Shown here piece after piece: positions 18,594 through 25,916 of a stretch of 25,916 bases of DNA. Below the pieces are notes generated by a model. The model searched no databases. It was not told the DNA's origin and saw only the letters and a list, made by a program, of their open reading frames with translations. Made by a program: the position numbers and the translations under genes. Position 1 is the first letter of the stretch. The number at the start of each line of letters is the position of its first letter. Source of the DNA: Hypsibius dujardini (Eukaryota; Tardigrada; Eutardigrada; Parachela; Hypsibiidae); the NCBI GenBank assembly GCA_001579985.1, contig LRSR01010437.1, forward strand, positions 1 through 25,916. Direction: 5' to 3'.

Positions 18594-21225
18594 TCAATTG
18601 AATGTCACCTTATTAGATGACCAGTTAGACGAAAGGCTTAATTCTATTCGATCAGCCTCCAGTTCGGGTGAATCCAGCAGCCACCAGGACGTGTCGGCAT
18701 TTGATGTATTTACCCTGAAAGGAAAAGGACCATTGACTAAACGACTCATCACCGCACGTTTCTCCGCAATAAAATTCCTAATTTGTCTGACCTCCGATAT
18801 AGTGCGGCTGCAACCGAGGACCCCACAATAGCAAGGGCCAGAACAACCGCTGGTAGAAGTGTGGAAAATAGCAGGGTATCTATAAATCCGTAACCGGCGT
18901 CGAAAAGATGTACAGCCGTTTCTGTCAAGGATCAATGTATGGTACCTCTCGAAGTTCTACATCGTAAGCGATCTCCAAGGAATCCGCACCAAGGCTCATT
19001 GGGCGGTGGCGTTCCATCGGGTGTGGACCAGGTTATGTTATGGGGCGCCTGGCTCGACGCATCAGGTGACCCGCCATAGTATTCGACGACCTGAGTGAAG
19101 CATAATTCGTATTCATACTAGCCAAAGCTAATGAATTAGTATTATTCCAAAGCTTGTGGAGCTTTTTGGCCTGCCAGGCTTACAACAAATTGTTTCTTCG
19201 TTTGCTGAAACCCTAAGAGGCACATTCGATTTTGCCGTTCGCCAGAAGCGTCGATGTAGCGGTCGCCGAAACCTTTCGCAAGGACCGTTCTATTGAGCAG
19301 CTGTTGTGCCAGTACTTGACCGCTGGTGAGGTCTTTCCTCTGATCTATTATTTCATTTAAGATCTGTAAAAGGAAACGTATGAAATCCGAGCGGCATATA
19401 ACTCGTAGGCTAAAAGAGGTCGGTTGATTACTTCGGCCAGAATTTTCATCGATCTGTACGCGTCAATCGCCATTTCTGATGGCTGAAAATAATGCGTCAG
19501 TAGACAGCGAAATTGCAGATATCCCTCTTAATTGTACTTACACCACGATTAGGCGGAAATGTCATGTTGTAATCATGCAAGCTCCGCTCTCTCATTTCCG
19601 CAACCAGAGTGGGCTCAGTATCCGGCTCATATCCATAACAAGGCGTTAGGAGAAAGGATGTCGAAAACCATTCCAAGGAGGTCTACGTAAGAGGCAGGCG
19701 TCTTACTGGTGATTCTACTACAGAGATGACAGTACCCCATCTTGAGGTACATTTTAGAGAATGGGCCATTGTTTGCCAAAACTGTCTGAATAGCCAATTC
19801 ATCACTATATTACCATGTTTTACTAAAAAACAGTACACCTTTTTAGCTCAAAGTGAGGTGGGTCTTTTATAAAATTTACCCCCTCACAATATTTTTTATT
19901 TATTTGAAGGTCTTAATGGGACTCAACTTCTCAAATGACTCACGGCATTATCACTGGGAATCCACTGGTATGTTCCTGATGGGGCTTCTGGTAGTTCGAT
20001 ATAGATCCAAACCTAGAACATGGTGCACCCTTTTCAGTTAAGGTCATTTGTACGAAACGATTTTTGAGGAAGCACGTACAAACTCTTGAGTGCGAGTGAA
20101 GCCCAGACGATTTGCTGAATGCTGCAGTAATTACTTTTGATATGGCAAGTTCTTATTATTCTCGATTTGATAACAAAAGAGGTACCATGAAACGACGCAT
20201 TGTGGCAGGCAGCACAGCGAAAAAAACCACTGAAAAAAATTATCGAGTTCGGGGGAATTTTGCCAGTAAAAATTTAAGGCTAGTACCTCGGCTGACTGCA
20301 GCCATCTCTTGGAGCGTCTTTTCGTAGTCGATGCCGACAGCTGAACTGATGGGGAAAAAGTACATTTGCAGTCCGTCAAGGCTGGCCTGACGGGCATTCC
20401 TCGAAATGTACTTTCCCATCATAATGTAGAAGGTGGATGAGGTGAGGTCGTACGAGAAGGATGATGAAATCCAGTTGTATTTTTTCAACAGTTGCACGGC
20501 CATGTCTGCGAAGGACTGATACTGAATACTACCAAGGGCGACGGTTGTGGGGTATAATTCGCGATCTCGTGCGGTAGAAAATATTGTTCCACTAAAAATA
20601 TAACATGCCTGAATTAAAAATATCCTATTTAAGTGATTTTAACTTACGTCAAAAGGAGCAGCACATCCCACTCTGGAAAAAATGAAACAACGTTCTCTAA
20701 AGTTACCAACTTCTAAGCAAGCGGATAAACGAAATATGTTGCAGACAAACCACGCGCTAGGGAAGGAAGTATTGTAGTTTCATCACACCCTGTAAGAATA
20801 GAGTATTTACTACGCTAGTGTTTGTTAATAAAGCAAAGTTAGGAAATTATAAAGACCTTTCAAAAATTACCTCCAAAGAAGAGAACAATGTTGTTTCCGC
20901 GTTCCTTTTCACGGTGATACAAGCTAGCTACACTGTCGTAGTTAGCGCCGAGATCCAGACACGTTTTGATGGTTCCACGTGACGATGAGACATATTGATG
21001 GTGTATGTTGAAGTCATCTTTGAACTGGACATTCACGTCGTGAGCACCCAAATCGTAGCCGGGTCCTGTATACGGAAGTGACTGTAACAAAGGCATGTCA
21101 GTGATAACATATATTAGGGCAGTGACGTTGAACACTGAGTGCGACTCCATAAGGCGCTGGCTCTGCTTAGCGAGCAACGTTTGCAGAAGTGGAAGCACTA
21201 AGAGAATACTGCAGAAAAGGACCAT
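18594..21225 (-). CDS. ANF-receptor-domain membrane protein (guanylate-cyclase-like, no cyclase domain seen)
   Basis: Thirteen minus-strand exons fit in phase: 21225-20871, 20789-20751, 20672-20648, 20591-20287, 20229-20186, 20121-20080, 20012-19944, 19682-19542, 19482-19432, 19363-19184, 19090-18946, 18879-18792, 18714-18594. The predicted protein is 534 aa. It starts with a signal peptide (MVLFCSILLVLPLLQTLLA). The ligand-binding fold of the natriuretic-peptide receptor/guanylate cyclase family follows: YTGPGYDLGAHDVN, FFGGCDETTILPSLAREWDV, TARDRELYPTTVALGS, LLKKYNWISSSFSYD, then YRSMKILAEILNEI and DRYIDASGERQNR. Next come a CGF juxtamembrane motif (PPPNEPWCGF) and one span at about 468-490 (LLPAVVLALAIVGSSVAAAL). 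The tail (SWWLLDSPELEADRIELSLS) resembles the start of a guanylate-cyclase kinase-homology region, then stops. Reading straight through 18609 ends at 18594. A 42-nt intron there would extend it to a stop at 18474. An upstream ATG at 21300 is also in frame. Family is confident, but several small exons and the 3' end are not. Confidence 0.78.
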
Positions 21226-21787
21226 GTTTAGAGTAGTGGATATATTTAACAGTACAGAAGTAAGGTACTCATCGTGATAACTCGTTAACTCCCATCCCAT
21301 AGAAACGCTGGCAGTCTACATCGAGTATACACGGCAGTATCAAGGCCAAGACGACTGAAAAAGAAATCATTAAGGGAATTGGAAACAATCTTGTGTCATT
21401 TATGGAGAATCAGGGAAATGTTTGTGGCGTAGCGTAGCCGTTTCGGTGAAATCGATGTTTGGAGAAGCAATGATCTAATAGATAAGCGTAAACATTGCTT
21501 ACATCCGCCGTTTTCACGAAACAAAAGAACTCATAAGGTAACCACTTCCGGCTGGGCAATCAGGAAAACGTCAGATTTCGAAATTGTTCATTTAGAAAAA
21601 TAATTATGCAGAATAAGTCATAATTGAAAACACACTTGATACACCTTTTGGGCCAAGGGATGAAAAGTCATTAAGGACCGGTAGTAAATTTAATTTAAGC
21701 CCGCGCATGACCGCAGCTCACCGTCACGAACTATTAAAATCTTATTTTCACCCGTAAATTACATGTTTGCAATTTTTTCATTTGCAG
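21226..21787. other. Intergenic upstream of the ANF-receptor gene
   Basis: This presumably includes the promoter and 5' UTR of the minus-strand receptor gene. No TATA box, repeat or exon stands out. Confidence 0.35.
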
Positions 21788-21853
21788 ATCGTCTACCTGA
21801 CCATGTCGCAGGAATATTAAGGGGAGTTGGTGGCGCTGTGGAATAAGTTAACA
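21788..21853 (+). pseudogene. Relic last exon of a GPCR related to the gene at 24189
   Basis: After a good acceptor (TTTGCAG ending at 21787) the frame reads IVYLTMSQEY-stop-GELVALWNKL. The intact last exon at 25184 reads IIFLTMSREYRGELMMQLRS. The TAA at 21818-21820 replaces an Arg codon. I could not find the other exons of this copy nearby, so it is an isolated, decayed duplicate about 2.4 kb upstream of the intact gene. Confidence 0.75.
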
Positions 21854-22281
21854 GTCTTCATCATTTGACTTCATTTGATTATATTAGTGCTAAATACACT
21901 GTAATGCGTATGGTAATACACATGCACTTTACCACAAACCTATTATTGGTAATTGGAAAGCTCTGGCCTTCAAGCCCGCTATATTTTATTATGTACCCTA
22001 TATTCACGGAGTTCAAGACGCTTTGTTAATCCAAGTTATACCGAAAGAGGTGTTTTACGTTTGGTGCATCTGAATTGGGTTTAAGTCGGCAATTGCCGTA
22101 CTCGTATGATTCAACAATTTCACTGTTCTGTTGGCTCTCAGTTAAAGCAGGGTCGTTGATCTTTTGTTGGGACCTCAGACGGCGCTGGTTCTGGCCAGAA
22201 TTGAGTCAAATGTCGGCGGAGTGCCATGGCGCTAATGGAATTCTGCTAAAACCGGGTACAGTTTAAGATAATGAGCATGTA
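21854..22281. other. Intergenic spacer
   Basis: No gene, RNA or repeat recognised. Confidence 0.3.
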
Positions 22282-23173
22282 CAGGATGATTCACTAACAC
22301 GTGGACATAGCGCGATCGGTTGTCACAGGAACGGTGCGCAACTGATCATGTCCCTGTGATTAGCTTAAACGGAGATGATTCAGTTTAGGAAAAGTTAGCG
22401 TTCAAACAATTGAGAAAAAGCAATAAGCCACCCCATGCAGCTCTACCCAGAAAGGTGACCATTTTATTTTCCTCGAAAAAAAAACTATTCTTCTTCGTCA
22501 TTGTAATTGCTCTTCCTATGCATTTTTTTGTACTTTCCTAAACATTTGTCGATGGTCTATTAGAAAAGTATAACTTGAGAGTCTAAATTGACCAATTGAG
22601 AGAACCAGGCTGTCGATAACTTGTCCATCCGATATTAGGGAAGGTTTTTCACATGCTGTATCTCAGCATTGTTCAACTCTATGTTTTCAACTAAGACAAT
22701 AAATATGCTCATTGTATGCATATTTGCACTGAAAAACTAGAGACAAGAATGATCCAACATGTTTTTAATCTGAAAGTTTTCAAAACACATCAAAAAAGCA
22801 CTTTTGGCGTCATTTTTTATAAAAAATATTTTTCATAAATCGGTTTCCAAACCAATTTGCCTTTCAAAGGCTTCTTGTGAAGCCTATCTGTTTTGCTGTG
22901 AATCACTAAAAGCCAATTTTCGAAGTAGGGTGGCTCACTTTCGTATCATTAAATTCAGTTATGGGCGCAAAATGGCAAAAAATATCAGCCAACTTCGTCC
23001 AATTTTTGTGACCAGTGTCCCTGCCTTACAGAATGAAATCAGAAACATCCCAACCTAGGTATTTACACGCAAAACAGTTAAATTTCATATAATCTGAAGA
23101 ATTTGACCAAAATAATGAAAACCGTCTTTTTGGTGATTTTGTTAATGTGTCCATGTGGTAGTGAATCACCCTG
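22282..23173. mobile_element. Non-autonomous mariner-like element
   Basis: Terminal inverted repeats of 27 bp, 22282-22308 and 23147-23173, differ at four positions (CAGGRTGATTCACTA core). Each is flanked outward by TA (22280-22281 and 23174-23175), the target duplication of Tc1/mariner elements, many of which begin CAGGGTG. The interior of 838 bp has no frame resembling a DDD/DDE transposase, so the element depends on a transposase elsewhere. Confidence 0.75.
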
Positions 23174-23175
23174 TA

Positions 23176-24188
23176 CAACCGAGTCCTGAGGTAACGAAGG
23201 TATGACCCCAAACTATGCCTGTCACATTGCAATGAAATGAGAACTGACGAATGGATCACGCGGAGAATACGAGCAGTATTGTGCATTGAGAGAGCTCAAG
23301 AGATATCGCCCACTAGTGTTATTAATCTCCTCTATGTCAATGCGATAATTTCCATATCCGCAAAATGTAATAAATTCTTTGCGTAATTACATCCGGTATC
23401 TCAGAGTTCATACAGTTCAGTGTTCATGATGTCTTACGCTAGGGCTAAGGCTTTCCATTCCTTCAACACCTGTGTCCGCCTTGGTTTTCTTGCTTTAGTA
23501 TGACATTATATTTTTAAGGTGATAGACAAAAGAAAATGGGTGAAAATAGACACTTCCCAGTATTATTAATACTGTGCGGGCTCGATAAAAAAACGTCGGA
23601 ATAAACTACTCCAAAAAACTGGAACAGGCAACATAACAAGAAGGGAGGTATGCAGGCACATTATCAGAAATCCATAAAATGACCGATATGCGGCATCTTC
23701 AAGTGTACGCTTTAAGCAAGTTATACTAAGCGTGCAGCAATATATAATTGAGGTCCCACTGAAGTCCAGCACAACATCTACCTATAGGGACCCAGGATGG
23801 ACAAAGTCAATTATCACGAACATGTAATAAGTTTCGATGAAATCAAATCCCACTCATAATGTCAATCCATCGTCAAGACTTGTGAAATCAAATTCCACCC
23901 GTGAAGTTGCATATGTCTGGGCAAACACGGTCCTGCAGTAATTATGTGATGGATGGAATGATTAAATATTTCGTACAAAAACGTGAGGACTCAATACCTT
24001 TACAATTATCGCTCACCACACATATCAAACTGACGCCCGGAGTACGTCAACTGCGGTAACATAAATGAGTACCGGCGGTCTTGTGCTTGCCTGATCGATT
24101 TCGTTATAACGGGAATAGGTAACAAATTTTCCTTTTCCAAACGTTATCATTTCCTTATTTTCTTTTCACTTTTCGGTAGAGCCTTAGA
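23176..24188. other. Intergenic upstream of the GPCR gene
   Basis: No gene recognised. A short direct repeat, GAAATCAAATYCCAC, occurs near 23839 and 23884. A T-rich stretch (24125-24178) precedes the start codon and may be part of a 5' UTR or the end of an intron. Confidence 0.35.
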
Positions 24189-25288
24189 ATGCACTACTCT
24201 GCCAACGCGTTACCTAGCACAAACACAACCACCAGCAGCAACGTTACTGTTGACCTTTTTAAGCTCATCTGGAGAGGACATGAAAATTTCCTCAAAGTAT
24301 GGATAGTCTTCAGCAGTATTATCTGCGTGACGGGAACCCTGTTGAATCTCGCCATTCTCATCACTTTGATCACTCTGACAAAGATCATTTATTCGGCATG
24401 CCGAATCCAGATGGCCCATCTCATTGTCATTGACCTGGTGCAATGCATGGTGACCATTCCACTGGACATTCTTGTCAGCTACTACCCAAGGCTGCTCACC
24501 CCGTTAGAATGCGGCCTCAGCAGGCTGCCTTTTCTCATGATCGAATGCTCCGCCAATTGGGCAACTCTTTCGGTGGCAGCCAATCGCTTCATCGCCCTGG
24601 TTTTTCCCACGTACTACCGACAAGTATGCCGGAATAAATGGTTCAACATCGGCAGCATTGCCGGGTCCTGGTTTATAGGTTTCCTACTAAATACCTCTTA
24701 CCTCACCGGCTACGGAGGTTACTTTGCCATGAGTCCTCCTTGGTATCGATGCATATTTTACTCAACGGTGCGATTCCCACAGGAAACATTATTTATTTAG
24801 AATTTGTTTTGCCAAGGACAATTCTAGGCTTGCTCTACGTCTCTGTAGGCCTGAAAATTACATTTTCGAGGTTGTGGGACCGACAAGCAGTGGGTGTGGT
24901 TAGTGTTACTCCCGCGTTGGGTAGTCGGACGGGAAAACGATTGGACCTAACCCGTATGCTTTTTGTTGCGGCGTTCTTCTACATCCTCTTGTACTTGCCG
25001 AACCCGGTACTGGGGTGGTTTTACCCCTGGTTGTTTGTGGGTTCGCCCATTGGGCGTATGTGGTTACGGACGGTCTACTGTATGAGCTTTCTCGTCAATC
25101 CGGTAAGAACTGGTTTTTGTTCACGTGAGGGATATGATGCTTAATTCTGTCGGTCTCACGTAAACGGTTTTCTGGTTTTTCAGATCATATTCTTAACCAT
25201 GTCTCGAGAATATCGAGGGGAGTTAATGATGCAATTAAGAAGTTTTACGACACTCCTTGGACGTCATTTATGCCCGTACCATTGCTGA
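24189..25288 (+). CDS. Class A (rhodopsin-like) orphan GPCR
   Basis: Seven-helix receptor, ligand unknown. The frame starts at ATG 24189 with a short N-terminus bearing Asn-X-Ser/Thr sites. Landmarks: N53 in GTLLNLAIL (TM1), D82 in VIDLV (TM2), C108 at the top of TM3, NRF at 132-134 in the DRY position, W161 in TM4, LPRTILGLLY in TM5 and NPIIF at the end of TM7. The last exon (25184-25288) follows a clear donor at 25103 and ends in a Cys-containing tail (LCPYHC) that could be palmitoylated. The middle is ambiguous. The first frame ends at 24800, and TM5-TM7 lie in another frame. Splicing 24718-24782 (65 nt, GT-AG) gives exons 24189-24717, 24783-25102 and 25184-25288 and 317 aa. However, it removes the likely loop-2 cysteine (WYRC, C188). 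The alternative is a one-base frameshift near 24770 in an otherwise continuous exon. Confidence 0.8.
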
Positions 25289-25423
25289 TTTTTCTCACTT
25301 ATCAGTCTCATTTTCTCGCTTATTCGCGTGCGGTCAGATACATAAACTGTTATTAAAGAAATTTTCTCGAACAAATGATCGTCCAATGATCAGGCAGCTA
25401 ATGCGCACGCATTATGTTCAGGC
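25289..25423 (+). other. 3' UTR of the GPCR gene
   Basis: A probable polyadenylation signal variant, ATTAAA, lies at 25352-25357, about 65 nt after the stop. Confidence 0.45.
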
Positions 25424-25642
25424 GACAGAACAGACAGATAGATGGATAGACAGTCACACAGACACAGACAGTCAAACAGGCAGACTGAGAAACAAACAGA
25501 CACGGATAGACAGACTGACTAGACCGAACAGACATTCTGACAGACAAACAGGCAGACAGATAGAAAGAGTTAGAGAGAGAGGGACAGACCAAACAGACTG
25601 GCAGACAGACAGACAGACAGACAGACGGACAAACAGACAGAG
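25424..25642. repeat. (ACAG)n microsatellite, imperfect
   Basis: About 220 bp of ACAG/ACAGAT-type units, purest at 25603-25640. The open frames across it are a consequence of the repeat and not genes. Confidence 0.9.
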
Positions 25643-25916
25643 TATGAATTTTAGTAACTGCCTGTGAGTCTGGTTGATCTATCTGACAAAATGGGTGCGG
25701 TGAAAGTCATGCACACACTTTTTTATTCCATGATACTCCACTTTGGATTACGCAACCGATTTTAGCAGAGAATCTTTCGTTAAGTACAGCATAGCGCGTG
25801 AAAGAAACAAGACTCATTCACCGTAGTTCGGCAAGAATTATCTCTGGTACCAGGCGTACGAACGGCACGCTGCATGCATGACAACGGACAATAGCAACAT
25901 AAAAATCGACCAAATA
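25643..25916. other. Terminal intergenic stretch
   Basis: Nothing recognised. Confidence 0.3.

Noticed and set aside
18922-18945. A 24-nt intron in the ANF-receptor gene (acceptor at 18922)
   Set aside because: Too short to splice. A later acceptor at 18880-18881 gives a 66-nt intron in the same phase and a sensible protein.
19704-19785. Extra exon in the ANF-receptor gene starting after a CAG near 19786
   Set aside because: That frame runs into a stop inside the next conserved block. Direct joining of the exon ending at 19944 to the one starting at 19682 keeps phase and the expected motif order.
25257-25667. 136-codon + strand frame (and an antisense frame) near the right end
   Set aside because: It runs through the ACAG microsatellite. 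The Gln/Thr/Arg/Asp pattern is a by-product of the repeat and there is no start context or domain.
1-25916. tRNA, rRNA and CRISPR arrays
   Set aside because: I looked for B-box-like GGTTCGA motifs with a paired acceptor stem, rRNA-like blocks and regularly spaced repeats, and found none. Tandem repeats present are microsatellites.

Overview
This is eukaryotic DNA from a small invertebrate. Genes are split by short GT-AG introns, mostly 56-100 nt, with AATAAA-type signals downstream of several. Short introns, compact spacing, animal-specific families (NTPDase, MAM protein, ANF-receptor protein, rhodopsin-like GPCR) and many short inverted-repeat elements suggest a compact ecdysozoan genome. 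A tardigrade is my best guess, but the sequence alone does not prove it.

Layout, left to right. (1) 112-1373, + strand: the last two exons of cystathionine gamma-lyase, with an unusual Gln-rich tail. (2) 1374-4807: no supported gene, but a foldback element of about 500 bp (3545-4049). (3) 4808-7751 and 9582-12554, + strand: two tandem ecto-NTPDase genes, each with seven exons. Exons 2-6 have identical lengths and phases in both. The gap between them holds a nested inverted-repeat element. (4) 13598-16197, - strand: a four-exon gene for a secreted protein with a signal peptide, a MAM-like domain, a Thr-rich linker and an unrecognised C-terminal domain. A 51-bp tandem duplication carrying kappaB-like palindromes lies just upstream. 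(5) 16198-18593: intergenic, with a 201-bp TTAA-flanked inverted-repeat element and a second, coding-like inverted repeat. (6) About 18594-21225, - strand: a 13-exon gene for a type I membrane protein with an ANF-receptor (natriuretic-peptide/guanylate-cyclase type) extracellular domain and one membrane span. No kinase-homology or cyclase domain is visible. (7) 21226-24188: intergenic, with a decayed orphan GPCR exon and a mariner-like non-autonomous element. (8) 24189-25288, + strand: a class A GPCR related to that relic exon, followed by an ACAG microsatellite.

Several genes act at the cell surface: two enzymes that would hydrolyse extracellular nucleotides, a secreted adhesion-type protein, a peptide-receptor-like protein and a GPCR. 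I see no evidence that they form one pathway, and I found no convincing new multi-gene system. The points most worth a second look are the cyclase-less ANF receptor, the kappaB-bearing duplication, the exact exon conservation of the NTPDase pair and the relic GPCR exon.

All exon boundaries come from reading frames, GT/AG signals, phase matching and family resemblance by eye. No transcript or database evidence was available.
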